DNA of 64,000 nt, taken from assembly GCA_963818225.1 (NCBI GenBank), contig CAWFRO010000013.1, forward strand, positions 248,001 through 312,000, read 5' to 3'. The notes under the pieces are model-generated. The model had not been told where the DNA came from, ran no database searches, and worked only from the letters and a program-made list of their open reading frames with translations. Position 1 is the stretch's first letter. Every line of letters starts with the position of its first letter. The position numbers and the translations under genes were made by a program. Of this stretch, positions 16,463 to 26,523 are shown piece by piece. The stretch is from Palsa-504 sp963818225 (GTDB lineage Bacteria > Actinomycetota > Actinomycetes > Streptosporangiales > Streptosporangiaceae).

Positions 16463-17971
16463 ATGATCGAGGAACCGCCAGCGCCCGCGGAGGACGTCCG
16501 GACGAGTCGGCCGGCCGAGGCGGACGCGGACCGCTGGCTGCCCAGCCAGATCGCCGCGCTGGCGGTGGTTGCTACGGCGGGCTTGATGGTATCTCTCACC
16601 GGGTCGCTGCTGATTCCGGTGCTGCCCCAGATAGCGCAGAGCCTCGGCAGCTCGACGACCAGCACTGAGTGGCTGCTGACCTCGACGTTGCTGGTCGCGG
16701 CCGTGGCCGTCCCGATCGCCGGGCGGCTCGGCGACATGTACGGCAAGCGGCTGATGCTCATGGTGTGCGCCGGCTTCCTCACCGTCGGCTCGCTCATCTG
16801 CGTGCTCAGCCACAGCTTGATCCCGCTGATCATCGGACGCAGCGTGACCGGGCTGTCGGTGGCCGCTGTGCCCCTGGGCATCAGCCTGATCACCGTGACC
16901 CTGCCCCCGCGCCGCGCGTTGTCCGGCGTGGCACTGATCAGCGCGATGCTCGGCGCCGGCAATGCACTGGGCCTGCCGCTGGCCGGACTGGTCGCCGAGC
17001 ACGGCGATTACCACCTGCTGTTCTGGATCTTGATGGCCGGCGGTGTCGTGTCGCTGCTGGGCAGCTGGCTGTTCCTGGCCGAACCGGCCCAGCGCGCGGC
17101 GGGCCGGTTCGACCTCCCCGGCGCGATCCTGCTCGCGGTGGCCTTGTTCTGCCTGCTGCTGCCGCTGAGCGAGGCGGCCGTGTGGGGCTGGGGCGCGCCG
17201 CGGACCATCGGGCTGCTGGCCATCGCGGCCGTTCTGCTGGTCTCCTTCGTCTTGATCGAGCGGCGGGTCGGCTCGCCGCTGGTGGACATCGTGGCCAACG
17301 CCAAGCCAGCCCTGCTGCGGACCAATGCCGCCTCGCTGTGCGTCGGGTTCGCCCTGTTCGCCAGCTTCATCGGCACCGCCGCCTACGTGCAGGCCCCGGT
17401 GGCCTCCGGGTACGGCTTCGGCGCGTCCATCGTGGTCGGCGGCCTGTGCCTGCTGCCCAGCGGGCTGGCCATGCTGGCCCTGTCACCGGTCTCGGCGCTG
17501 ATATCGCGCCGGCTCGGCCCCAAGATCACGCTGTGCACGGGATCGCTCGTGGTGGCCGCTGGGTTCGTGATCCGCATAGTGCTGACCGCTCACCTGTGGG
17601 AGATCGTCGTCGGCACCACGATCGCCGGCGCGGGCATCGGCATCGCCTTCGCCGCCATGCCGGCCCTCATCTCGCTGGGCGCGCCGCACTCTGAGCTCGC
17701 CGCCGCCAACGGCCTGAACACGTTGTGCCGGGCCTCCGGCGCCTCGCTGGCCAGTGCCGTCGGGGGGACCATCCTGGCCTCCTCGGTCGTCGTGCTGGGC
17801 GGCGTGGCCCTGCCGTCGCTCACGGCCTACCGGCTGCTCTTCGCCATCTGCACCGGCGCGGCCATCGCCGGCGCGGCCATCGCGCTGCTCGTGCCTTACC
17901 CGCCCGGCTACGCCCCCGTTGACGGCCGCGCCGGCGGCGGGAGGCCAGGGAAAATTCCCGCCCGGGGGTGA
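16463..17971 (+). CDS. MFS drug-efflux transporter, DHA2 type (paralogue B)
   Basis: A 502-residue copy of the efflux protein at 254, with the same 14-TM layout and long identical stretches (for example the segment around ASIVVGGLCLLPSGL). The start at 16463 (MIEEPPAPAED) is aligned with the other copies and preceded by GGAAGG. Unlike A, C and D it lacks the ATGGCA-N5-TGCCAT operator: its upstream sequence loses similarity before that point. It may therefore be expressed without TetR control. The stop is followed within 35 bases by an ECF sigma operon in the same direction. Confidence 0.85.
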   Translation: MIEEPPAPAEDVRTSRPAEADADRWLPSQIAALAVVATAGLMVSLTGSLLIPVLPQIAQSLGSSTTSTEWLLTSTLLVAAVAVPIAGRLGDMYGKRLMLMVCAGFLTVGSLICVLSHSLIPLIIGRSVTGLSVAAVPLGISLITVTLPPRRALSGVALISAMLGAGNALGLPLAGLVAEHGDYHLLFWILMAGGVVSLLGSWLFLAEPAQRAAGRFDLPGAILLAVALFCLLLPLSEAAVWGWGAPRTIGLLAIAAVLLVSFVLIERRVGSPLVDIVANAKPALLRTNAASLCVGFALFASFIGTAAYVQAPVASGYGFGASIVVGGLCLLPSGLAMLALSPVSALISRRLGPKITLCTGSLVVAAGFVIRIVLTAHLWEIVVGTTIAGAGIGIAFAAMPALISLGAPHSELAAANGLNTLCRASGASLASAVGGTILASSVVVLGGVALPSLTAYRLLFAICTGAAIAGAAIALLVPYPPGYAPVDGRAGGGRPGKIPARG

Positions 17972-18005
17972 AACTATTCCGGCCCGGGGAGGCGACAGTC
18001 AGGGT

Positions 18006-18542
18006 ATGGACAGCCGCCCGGGCGATGAGGCGCTGCTTGCCGCGGTCGCTGAACGTGACGTGGGTGCTTTCCGCGCGCTGTATGAACGCCACGCCGGGTG
18101 GCTGGCGATCCGGCTTGCCCGGCGGTGCAATGACCGGGACCTGGTGGCGGACGCGATCCAGGACACGTTCGTCGTCGTCTGGCAGAAACCGCGGGGCTTC
18201 CGCGGCGATGGTGACGTGGCGGCGTGGCTGTGGGGGATCGCGATCCGGCGGCTGGTGAGCCGGCTGCGGGCCGGCAGCAGCGGCGCCGCCGTGTTCGAGA
18301 AGGCCGGAGCCGCGCCGGCCGCGGAGGACCAGGTGCTGCTGTCGGTGGAGTACGGCGACCTCGGCCAGGCGCTGGCCCGGCTGTCGCCGGAGATGCGCGC
18401 CGTCATCCAGGCCGTGGTGCTGGACGGCCTGTCCGCCAAGGAGGCGGCGCAGCTGCTGCGCGTGCCGGTGAGCAGCGTGAAGACCAGGCTCTACCGGGCC
18501 AAGGCGCACCTGCGAGCCGCCCTGGCGGAGGGATCATCATGA
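18006..18542 (+). CDS. ECF RNA polymerase sigma factor
   Basis: A compact 178-residue sigma factor with only regions 2 and 4. Region 2 spans about residues 20-80 (AFRALYERHAGWLAIRLARR, then DLVADAIQDTFVVVWQ). Region 4 spans about 115-170 (LSPEMRAVIQAVVLDGLSAK, then EAAQLLRVPVSSVKTRLYRA). Its stop overlaps the start of the anti-sigma gene (ATGA), so the two are translated together. It is the first gene of a five-gene unit ending in an ABC exporter, and probably activates its own operon when the membrane anti-sigma releases it. Confidence 0.9.
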   Translation: MDSRPGDEALLAAVAERDVGAFRALYERHAGWLAIRLARRCNDRDLVADAIQDTFVVVWQKPRGFRGDGDVAAWLWGIAIRRLVSRLRAGSSGAAVFEKAGAAPAAEDQVLLSVEYGDLGQALARLSPEMRAVIQAVVLDGLSAKEAAQLLRVPVSSVKTRLYRAKAHLRAALAEGSS

Positions 18543-19374
18543 CCGGCTGGCACCTCGATGACGAGGCCCTGCGGCGCTACGTCGGACGGGCCGATTCGCT
18601 GGCCGAAGGGACCTCGGCCGAGCAGCACGTGCTGTCGTGTGAGCCGTGCCGGGCGCGGGTCAACGCCGCGGCCAGCGGGACCGGACTCGAGGTGATCGAC
18701 TTCGCCGCGGTGTGGGACCGCACCCGGGACGCGGTGGAGGTGCCGCGGCCGTCGGTGTTCGAGCGGCTGCTGCGCGCCGCCGGGCTCCCGGCCCACGACG
18801 CGCGGCTGGTCGCGGCGGCCAGCGCCTTCCGCGGCGTGTGGCTGGCCGGCGTGGCCGCGGTCCTGGCGTTCGCCGCGCTCGCGGCGGCGATCGGGCACGC
18901 CCGCGGGATGTGGCTGTTCCTGGCCGTGGCGCCGATCGTGCCCGCCCTGGCCGTCGCGGCCAGCTACGACCCGAAGCTGGACCCGGCGCTGGCACCGGAA
19001 CTCATCACGCCCTACCCGGCGGTGCGGCTGATCCTGCTGCGCACGATCGCGGTGCTCGCTCTCGCATTGCCGGCGGTGCTGCTCCTCGGGCTGGTCATAC
19101 CCGGGCAGGCGCCGTTCGCCTGGCTGCTGCCCGCGGCCGGGTTCGTCGCGGTGGTCCTGGCCGCGTCGACCTGGGTCAGCCCGCTGCGCTCAGCCGTCGC
19201 GGTCAGCTTCGGCTGGCTTGCCGTGCTCTGGCTGCTGGCGGCCCGGTCCGGTGCGCCGGACGCGGTGCTCCAGACCCGGGCCCAGGCGGGCTTCCTGGCG
19301 GTGGCGGCGGCGTCATTGGTGATCTTCGGGGTGCGCCGGCGCCGGCTGCGCCAGCTCCGGCCGTGGAGGCAGCG

Positions 19375-19381
<7 letters not shown>
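18539..19381 (+). CDS. membrane anti-sigma factor with zinc-finger N-terminus
   Basis: A 280-residue protein. The N-terminal ~50 residues contain the HxxxCxxC zinc motif of ZAS anti-sigma factors (EQHVLSCEPCRARVN) that bind the cognate ECF sigma. About six hydrophobic segments follow from residue ~95 (GVWLAGVAAVLAFAALAAAI onward), more than the single TM of classical anti-sigmas. It may therefore also sense or transmit a membrane signal. The ATGA overlap with the sigma gene and the 7-base overlap with the ABC ATPase gene show tight coupling. Confidence 0.85.
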
Positions 19382-20252
<871 letters not shown>

Positions 20253-20256
<4 letters not shown>

Positions 20257-21122
20257 CCGCGACACTCGCGTTCGGCCGACCCGGGGCCGTCGCCGGCCGG
20301 GCCGCACTTGTCCCGCTCGCCGCGCGGGAGGCGCGCCGGTTCGTGCTCAACCCGGTCTTCCTGTTCGCCGTAGTGATGACCGCGTGGACGACGTGGGCCG
20401 GCGGGGGCGGCACGACCACCGAGATCGACACCGTGAACGGGTACCCGGCGGTCTTCCTCGGCGGGTTTGGCATGATGGCCGCCTACTGGCTGACCCGGTC
20501 GATGCGCGCCAGCGAACCGGTCGCCGGCGTCACCCCGGTCACTCAGCCGACCCGCACCGCCGCCCTCTGCTGGGTCGCGATCGTGCCGTTCTGCTGCGGT
20601 GTCCTGACCCTGTTCGGGTTCCTGCACCCCCACCCTGTCAGCGACGCGGTGTATGGGCCGTTCAGCCCGTCAGCGCGGATCGCCGTCCTGGTCGGGCAGA
20701 TAGTCATCCCGTCCCTCGGCGGCCCGCTGCTCGGGGTCGCGCTGGGCCGCTGGGTGCGGTTCCCGGGCGCCGCGTTCGTGCTGTTCCTGGTCATCTTCGG
20801 CTGGGTGGAGCTCGTGACGATCCTGTCCATGTCGCACCCCAACTCAACCCTCGTGGCGGGGCTGCGACTGTTCGCGCCGTTCGCCTTCTTCACGGTCCAG
20901 GCGGACGCCGGCGGCGTCACGGCCTGGCGCGGGTCGCCGTGGTTCTTCATCGGCTGGCAGCTCGCCCTGTGCGCGATCGCGGTCCTGGTAGCGCTCCTGC
21001 GCGGGACCGAGGGGCGGCTGCGCTCGCGGATCATCCGTGCCCTCGGCGTCGCGGGAGTGGCGGCCGTGATCCTGCTCGTGCTGGCCAGCCTCGGCGGGTT
21101 CACCCACACGGTCACGGTGTGA
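20253..21122 (+). CDS. ABC exporter membrane subunit
   Basis: A 289-residue membrane protein starting MTATLAFGRPGAVAGRAALV with about six to seven TM segments, including VFLFAVVMTAWTTWAGGGG, AALCWVAIVPFCCGVLTLFG and AAVILLVLASLGGF. Its ATG overlaps the stop of the ATPase (ATGA). The pattern of a cytoplasmic N-terminus followed by paired TMs fits ABC-2-type permeases, but no detailed family signature is seen. Confidence 0.75.
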
Positions 21123-21721
21123 TGGTCATGCCGGTGCTGCGGGCCGGGGCGTGGCCGGCGGTCGCGGGCGTCAGCGGCGCGGCGGTGGTCGTGGGTGGCT
21201 GCGGGGCCGCGTTCCCGGCGGCCGCCACCATGCTGCTCCCGATCTGCTTCGTGCTGCTCGCCGCGGCCGCGGCGTTCACCCTCGACGAGCCGGCCAGCCT
21301 GGTCGTCGACGTGACGCCGACCGGGCCGGTCCGGCGCACCCAGCTCCGCGCGGTGACGTTGCTGGCGCCGCTCGCCGCCGGCGCGCTGGTGATGCTGGCG
21401 GCGGCCCTCCGCGGGCTGGCGCTGCCCTGGGCGGCGACCGGTCTCGCGCTGGCCGGCAACGTGCTGCTCGGGTTCGCCGCGGCTTGCGTGATCCGGACGC
21501 GGACTGGCGAACCGGGCGCGGCCGCCGGCACCGCGGTCGTGCTGGTGCTGGTGGCGCCCAGCCTCGTGCCGCAGGTCGCGCGCTGGGTCCGCACCTTCCC
21601 GGCGCCCGATGCCAGCGGGCCTTCCTCGGACCCCGTGTGGTGGGTCGTCCTCGCGGTGTGCGTCGTGGCCATCGCCACCTCGGTCGATGGCCGGCGCCTG
21701 CCCCGACGCCTCCAATCGTGA
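21122..21721 (+). CDS. second membrane subunit of the ABC exporter
   Basis: A 199-residue protein with about six hydrophobic segments (AAATMLLPICFVLLAAAAAF, LAGNVLLGFAAACVIRT and PVWWVVLAVCVVAIATS among them). The start codon at 21122 overlaps the preceding stop (TGATG). It has no ATPase motif and no recognised family, but its position and composition make it a probable partner permease. The convergent ECF42 sigma gene reads through its antisense strand for about 445 bases. Confidence 0.65.
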   Translation: MVMPVLRAGAWPAVAGVSGAAVVVGGCGAAFPAAATMLLPICFVLLAAAAAFTLDEPASLVVDVTPTGPVRRTQLRAVTLLAPLAAGALVMLAAALRGLALPWAATGLALAGNVLLGFAAACVIRTRTGEPGAAAGTAVVLVLVAPSLVPQVARWVRTFPAPDASGPSSDPVWWVVLAVCVVAIATSVDGRRLPRRLQS

Positions 21722-22940
21722 TGCGTGGTAAGCCCGGTGGCGGCTCCAGCGGGACGCAGGGCGTGGTCTGGGCGAGCCGCCCGGCCAGGAAGCGCTGTTC
21801 CGGCTCGGTCTGCGCGAGGTCGAGCGCCCGACGGTAGGCGTGGTGGGCCTCGCCGTCGCGGCCGGCGCGACGCAGCAGCTCGGCGCGGGTGGAGTGGAAG
21901 TAGCGGTAGTGGTCCAGGTCGAGGCGGTCGAGGATGGCCAGGCCGGCCTCGGGCCCGTCGATCTCGGCCACGGCGATGGCCCGGTTCAGCTCGACGATCG
22001 GGGAGCCGGTCTGCCGGACGAGCGCCTGGTACAGCGCGGCGATCTGCCGCCAGTCGCGGGGCTCCCGCAGGTGCAGATCGGCGATGGCCGCCTGGAGCAG
22101 GTAGGGCCCGGTGCGCAGTCGGGTCATGGCCCGCTGCAGCAGCGCTCGGCCCTCGCCGATCTGCCGCGTGTCCCACAAGGTACGGTCCTGGTCGTCGAGG
22201 GGGACGATCTGCCCGTCGCGCAGGCGGGCCGCTTTGCGCGCGTCGTGCAGCAGCATCAGCGCCAGCAGCGCGAGTACTTCAGGCTCGTCCGGCATCAGGC
22301 CGGCCAGGGCCCGGCCGAGGTGGATCGCTTCCGCGGCGAGGTCGACGCGGCCGCCGCCCCAGCCCTGGTTGAAGATCAGGTAGACCACGGTGAGGACGGC
22401 CGCCAGCCGGTCGGGCAGCTGGTGATCGGGCGGCACGGCGAACGGGATGCCCGCGTCGCGGATCTTGTGCTTGGCCCTGGTCAGTCGCTTGCTCATGGTC
22501 TCCGGCGGGACGAGGAAGGCCAGCGCGATCTCGTCGGTGGACAGGCCGCCCAGGGTGCGCAGGGTAAGCGCCACCTGCGCCTCGAGGGCGAGGGCCGGAT
22601 GACAGCAGGTGAAGATCAGCTCCAGCCGTTCGTCCGGGATGGTGGCGGCGTCGTGCATGAGGGCCTCCGCTGGCTGTGGCCCGGTCTCGAGGTCGCGGGC
22701 CAGCAGCGTCGTCTTGCCCGCCAGGACCTGCTGGCGGCGCAGCTGGTCGATGGCGCGGTGGCGCGCGGTCGTGACCAGCCAGCCGATGGGGTTGGCCGGT
22801 TCCCCGTCGCGTGGCCACCGTTCGGCGGCGATGGCGAACGCGTCGGCGGCCGCGTCTTCGGCGAGGTCGATGTCGCCGAGGATCCCGACCAGAGTGGCCA
22901 GCACGCGGCCCCACTGGTCGCGGAAGACAGCGTCAAGCGC
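21276..22940 (-). CDS. ECF42-type sigma factor with long read-through C-terminus
   Basis: A sigma factor of the DUF6596 group. Region 2 is near the N-terminus (VALDAVFRDQWGRVLATLVG, AEDAAADAFAIAAERWP), region 4 follows (VALTLRTLGGLSTDEIALAF), and then the long TPR-like C-terminal domain unique to ECF42 (YLIFNQGWGGGRVDLAAEAI, LLQAAIADLHLREPRDWRQI). Family members are about 400-420 residues. Here that body ends near 21720, but no stop is met and the frame runs a further ~148 residues antisense to the permease gene. The GTG start at 22940 has GAGGGA upstream and overlaps the YCII stop by 8 bases. Confidence 0.85.
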   Translation of the reverse strand, partial: ALDAVFRDQWGRVLATLVGILGDIDLAEDAAADAFAIAAERWPRDGEPANPIGWLVTTARHRAIDQLRRQQVLAGKTTLLARDLETGPQPAEALMHDAATIPDERLELIFTCCHPALALEAQVALTLRTLGGLSTDEIALAFLVPPETMSKRLTRAKHKIRDAGIPFAVPPDHQLPDRLAAVLTVVYLIFNQGWGGGRVDLAAEAIHLGRALAGLMPDEPEVLALLALMLLHDARKAARLRDGQIVPLDDQDRTLWDTRQIGEGRALLQRAMTRLRTGPYLLQAAIADLHLREPRDWRQIAALYQALVRQTGSPIVELNRAIAVAEIDGPEAGLAILDRLDLDHYRYFHSTRAELLRRAGRDGEAHHAYRRALDLAQTEPEQRFLAGRLAQTTPCVPLEPPPGLPRITIGGVGAGAGHRPRWRWPRRTPRGRPTTRGPRKARWHRAPGRCGPSARPAARGWAPPAPARPRCRRPRPVRQSASGSRKPRRTRAARCRPARDRSPPRAAPARGGPPPASPARRRRAAPATSPRGAGCAGPARSASRRRPGWPARRG

Positions 22941-23277
22941 CACCGAAGCGTCCCTCGAGAATGGGCCGGACCTCGATCGCGCTGCCGGGTCTGGTCTGGC
23001 CAAGCAGTTCCCCGGCGACGGCCAGGGCCCCGTCGAGGTCGCCGGCCTCGATCAGGATCAGGCCGGCCAGGTATTCCTTGCTGTCGATGAACGGTCCGTC
23101 GGTCAGCAGCATCGGTCCCTGGTCGTTGCGCAGCGTCGTCGCCGACTCCTCAGCGTGCAAGCGTACCCAGCCGGTGACGTCCGGCCGGTCGAGCCGGGCG
23201 GCCAGGGTACCCGGCATCGGGCGCGTGCCCCGGTCGGTGTCCTCCGCCGGGGCGTAGATCAGCAACGCGTATTGCAT
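22933..23277 (-). CDS. YCII/DGPF-domain protein
   Basis: A 114-residue protein with the family start MQYALLIYAPAED and the signature LLTDGPFIDSKEYLAGLILI. YCII/DGPF proteins are the standard partner encoded beside ECF42 sigma factors. Their molecular role is unsettled. GGAGG lies 6 bases before the ATG, and the gene overlaps the sigma gene by 8 bases, forming a two-gene operon divergent from the MFS gene at 23451. Confidence 0.9.
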   Translation of the reverse strand: MQYALLIYAPAEDTDRGTRPMPGTLAARLDRPDVTGWVRLHAEESATTLRNDQGPMLLTDGPFIDSKEYLAGLILIEAGDLDGALAVAGELLGQTRPGSAIEVRPILEGRFGGA

Positions 23278-23319
23278 GAGAGTCCTCCAGTCACGGGCCG
23301 GCGCCCGCTTCGAGTATCA

Positions 23320-23346
23320 GACGAACAGCGCCGCCGTGGACGGACA
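23320..23346 (-). promoter_or_regulatory. possible ECF-type promoter of the YCII-sigma operon
   Basis: On the minus strand TGTCCG (23346-23341) is followed after 17 bases by CGTC (23323-23320), 43 bases before the YCII start codon. This resembles ECF promoter architecture (TGTC -35, CGTC -10) and would allow autoregulation. Short GC-rich motifs like these also occur by chance. Confidence 0.3.
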
Positions 23347-23450
23347 GCGACCGCCGACTGATTTTTCCAGTGTGGTGTCCGTCCGGCGCCCGGCCGTTCG
23401 TCACTGCTGCAGATCCGCCCGACCGGGGCGGCCGGGCGCTGGAGGAGCCG

Positions 23451-24902
23451 ATGACGAACACCCGATCCCCGTCCACCGTGACCGGGGTCCGGCCGCGCTG
23501 GGTGCTGGGCCTGACCTCGATCGCGTACTTCATGGTGGTGCTCGACTCGCTGGTCGTGGTCACCGCCCTGCCCCGGATGCAGCAGGACCTGCACGCCGAT
23601 CTCGCGGCCCTGCAGTGGACCGTCAACGCCTACGGCATCGCCTTCGCGGCCGGCATCATCACGGCCGCGGCGCTCGGTGACCGCTTCGGGCGACGGCGGG
23701 TGTTCATCCTCGGCCTGGCGCTGTTCACGCTGTCCTCGGCCGCGTGCGCGCTGGCCCCGGATGCGGCCGCGCTGATCGTGGCGCGCACGGTTCAGGGACT
23801 CGGCGCGGCCGTCATCCTGCCGCTGAGCCTGACCATCCTGACCGCCGCGTTCCCCCCGCAGCGGCGCGGGCTGATCGTCGGCATCTACGGCGGCCTGGCC
23901 GGGCTGGCCGTCGCGGCCGGCCCGCTCGTCGGCGGCGCCGTCACGCAGAGCCTGGGCTGGCACTGGATCTTCTGGCTCAACGTGCCGATCGGGGTGCTCG
24001 CCGCGACGCTCGGCATGCGGCTGCTGCCGGAAAGCCACGGCGCGGCGCAACGGCTTGACCTGCCCGGGGTCGCCCTGGTCACCAGCGGGGTCGTCGCCCT
24101 GGTCTGGGCCTTGGTGCGGGTCAGCGAGGCGGGCTGGTCCAGCCCGCAGACCGTCGGCACGCTGCTGGCCGGCGGCGTGCTGCTGGTGGCGTTCGTCTGG
24201 TGGCAGCGGCGAGCCGACGCACCGCTGGTGCCGATGGGGCTGTTCCGCAGCCGGGCGTTCGCCGCGGGGACCGTGACCGCGTTCCTCATGTCCGGCGCCA
24301 CGTTCGCCGCGGCGTTCCTGATCACCCAGGAATTCCAGTTCGCCCGCGGCTACTCGCCGGTCTCGGCCGGGCTGCGGCTGCTGCCGTTCTTCGCCACGCC
24401 GATGATCATCTCGCCCTGGGCCGGCGCGATCTCCGACCGGATCGGCCGCAGGCCGATCATGGTCACCGGCCTGGTCCTGCAGGCCCTCGGTTTCGCGTGG
24501 GTGGCCGCCCGCGGCTCACTGCGCACCAGCTGGGTGGAGCTGGCCGTCGCGCTGCTGGTGGCCGGCGTCGGTATCTCGATGGCGCTGCCCACCGTGCCCA
24601 CGGCCGTGCTGAACGCGGTCCCCGCGACGCGACTGGGCACGGCATCAGGGATCAACTACATGGCCCAGCGCTTCGGCGCCGTCTTCGCCATCGCGATCGG
24701 CAGCGCCGTGTTCTCCGCCCACGGCCACCTCGGCAGCCCCGCCGCCGTCACCGCCGGATTCCGCCCGGCCCTGTGGTCCATCGTCGTGTTCGCCGCGGCG
24801 GCCGCGGTGGCCGCGCTGGCCATCCCCGCACCGCCGCGCCGGGCCAGCGCGCCCCCGGCCACCGCCGACACCGACCCGGCCGACGTCTCCGTCGCCGCCT
24901 AA
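23451..24902 (+). CDS. MFS efflux transporter, DHA2 (EmrB/QacA) type
   Basis: A 483-residue, 14-TM drug:H+ antiporter, distinct from the fourfold repeated copies. Motif A is LGDRFGRRRVFILG; the DHA2 segment VVLDSLVVVTALPRMQQDL lies in TM1; motif C is seen in IYGGLAGLAVAAGPLVGGAV; the second A-like motif is SDRIGRRPIMVTG. GGAGGAG lies directly upstream. It forms a pair with the SRPBCC gene 18 bases downstream and is divergent from the ECF42-YCII operon. Confidence 0.9.
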   Translation: MTNTRSPSTVTGVRPRWVLGLTSIAYFMVVLDSLVVVTALPRMQQDLHADLAALQWTVNAYGIAFAAGIITAAALGDRFGRRRVFILGLALFTLSSAACALAPDAAALIVARTVQGLGAAVILPLSLTILTAAFPPQRRGLIVGIYGGLAGLAVAAGPLVGGAVTQSLGWHWIFWLNVPIGVLAATLGMRLLPESHGAAQRLDLPGVALVTSGVVALVWALVRVSEAGWSSPQTVGTLLAGGVLLVAFVWWQRRADAPLVPMGLFRSRAFAAGTVTAFLMSGATFAAAFLITQEFQFARGYSPVSAGLRLLPFFATPMIISPWAGAISDRIGRRPIMVTGLVLQALGFAWVAARGSLRTSWVELAVALLVAGVGISMALPTVPTAVLNAVPATRLGTASGINYMAQRFGAVFAIAIGSAVFSAHGHLGSPAAVTAGFRPALWSIVVFAAAAAVAALAIPAPPRRASAPPATADTDPADVSVAA

Positions 24903-24920
24903 CCGAAGGGAACCGCATCG

Positions 24921-25421
24921 ATGACCACCCAACCCACGCCCAGCCCAGAGGCCGCGCGGCTCGAGCGCACGTACGACGCTCCGGCCGAACTCATCTGGGA
25001 GCTGCTGACCACCGCCGCCGGCCTGGCGGAGTGGTGGGCCCCAGGCGGCTTCGAAACCCGGGTGAGCGAACTCGAGCTCAGGCCCGGCGGCCAGCTGCGG
25101 TACACCATGACCGCGACCGCGCCGGAGCAGGTCGCGTTCATGCGGGAGACCGGCAATCCGCTCTCGGCCCGGTTGGCTAAGACGTTCACCGAGGTCATAG
25201 CGCCGACGCGCCTCGCCTACGTGTCGTTGATCGACTTCGTGCCCGACTACGAGCCGTACGAGCACCTGACGACCTTCGACATCGGGCCCGCCGGTGACCG
25301 CACAAAGGTCGTCATGACGGTCGATCCCCTCCACGACGAAACCTGGACGCAGCAGCACCGCGCCCATCGCGGCGAGGAACTCGACAACCTCGGGGCGGCG
25401 ATCAGGCGGCGGACAAGGTGA
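24921..25421 (+). CDS. SRPBCC / AHSA1-like protein
   Basis: A 166-residue START-like protein of the SRPBCC (activator of Hsp90 ATPase homologue 1-like) fold. It has the usual opening RLERTYDAPAELIWELLTTA followed by AEWWAPGGFETRV, and the closing helix GEELDNLGAAI. These proteins bind hydrophobic ligands; many actinobacterial members lie beside efflux genes or ArsR regulators. AAGGGAA precedes the ATG, 18 bases after the MFS stop, so the two are probably cotranscribed. Confidence 0.85.
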   Translation: MTTQPTPSPEAARLERTYDAPAELIWELLTTAAGLAEWWAPGGFETRVSELELRPGGQLRYTMTATAPEQVAFMRETGNPLSARLAKTFTEVIAPTRLAYVSLIDFVPDYEPYEHLTTFDIGPAGDRTKVVMTVDPLHDETWTQQHRAHRGEELDNLGAAIRRRTR

Positions 25422-25459
25422 TCGCGCCGGCCCGGGCGCGCGCAGGATCCCGCCGCGCC

Positions 25460-26347
25460 TCAGGCCGGCTCCGGCGGCATCCGCAGCAGCAGGCCGCCCG
25501 GCTGGGCCACGACCGTGAGCTGGCGGGTTGAGCCCATAACGTCGCCGTCCAGCTCCCACAGTTGATCCCGGTCCAGCGTCACCTGCAGCCTGGTGAACTG
25601 ACTGCGGTAGATCCGGCCGTGATCCGGGCGCCGCAGCAGGATGGCAGCCGTCACCGCGAGCCATCCGGTCAGGCCGCCGGCGGTCAGCACGACGGCATCC
25701 AGCACGCCGTCGTCAGGCCGCGCATCCGGCAGCAGCGGGAGGCCGCCGCGGAGCCGGCCCACGTTGCCGACGATCAGCGCTTTGACCCGCATCCGGCGGC
25801 GCCGGCCGCCATCGGCACTGACGGTCACCCGCATCGGCCGGTCACCCAGGTGACGAACGGCCGAGATCACGTAGGCGAACCAGCCGAGCCGCTTCTTGAG
25901 CGGCTCGCTGGTGCCGCTCAGCATCTGTGCATCCAGGCCCAGGCCCGCCATCACGACGAACAGCGTCCCGTTCACCCGGCCGACGTCAATCGGCCGTTGC
26001 GTGCCGCCGAGCGCGACCGCGAGCGCCTCGTCCGGGTCGACGGGCAGGCCGATATTGCGGGCGAGCAGGTTACCGGTTCCCAGCGGGATGATCGCCAGCG
26101 GTACCCGCGTGCCGGTGATGCCTTCCGCGCATGCGGTGACCGTGCCGTCACCGCCGCAGGCGAGCACCAGGTCGGCCCCGGCGGACACCGCCAGCTGGGC
26201 CTGGCCCCGGCCGGGATCCTCCGGCGTCGTCTCCAGCCAGAGCGGCTCGTCCCAGCCGTGTTCGTCCATGATCCGGTGGACAGACTTGCGGAACGCCTCG
26301 TCCTCAGCCAGCTTGGCCGGGTTCACTACGACCGCGGCCCGGCTCAT
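25460..26347 (-). CDS. diacylglycerol/sphingosine kinase-type lipid kinase
   Basis: A 295-residue protein of the DAGK catalytic family (YegS/DgkB-like), which phosphorylates diacylglycerol or related lipids with ATP. The opening VVVNPAKL, the nucleotide loop LACGGDGTVTACAEGI, and IIPLGTGNLLARNIGLP are the family hallmarks, with the metal-binding region near RPDDGVLDAVVL. Length is typical. The start codon overlaps the stop of a small upstream reading frame (ATGA), suggesting translational coupling. Confidence 0.9.
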   Translation of the reverse strand: MSRAAVVVNPAKLAEDEAFRKSVHRIMDEHGWDEPLWLETTPEDPGRGQAQLAVSAGADLVLACGGDGTVTACAEGITGTRVPLAIIPLGTGNLLARNIGLPVDPDEALAVALGGTQRPIDVGRVNGTLFVVMAGLGLDAQMLSGTSEPLKKRLGWFAYVISAVRHLGDRPMRVTVSADGGRRRRMRVKALIVGNVGRLRGGLPLLPDARPDDGVLDAVVLTAGGLTGWLAVTAAILLRRPDHGRIYRSQFTRLQVTLDRDQLWELDGDVMGSTRQLTVVAQPGGLLLRMPPEPA

Positions 26348-26433
26348 CGGCGGGGCCGGAGATGGCGCAGCTGCCGCTCCCGCAGGCGCAGTTTCCGGCG
26401 TTCGATCCGCTCCCAGGTGCTCGCGCTGGTCAT
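26344..26433 (-). CDS. 29-residue basic peptide coupled to the lipid kinase
   Basis: A short reading frame starting at 26433 encodes MTSASTWERIERRKLRLRER and nine more residues. It is strongly basic and predicted to be one helix. GGAGG lies about 9 bases upstream. Its TGA overlaps the ATG of the lipid kinase, so translating it would deliver ribosomes to the kinase start. It could be a leader peptide or a small membrane-surface protein. No homologue is recognised. Confidence 0.4.
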   Translation of the reverse strand: MTSASTWERIERRKLRLRERQLRHLRPRR

Positions 26434-26523
26434 GTCAGCCGTCCTCCGCTGCTCGCGCCCGGTGCGCAGCTACCCCCCGACTCCCCCGCTAAACGGCAGT
26501 GCCCACGGGTGATACCAGGGGGT

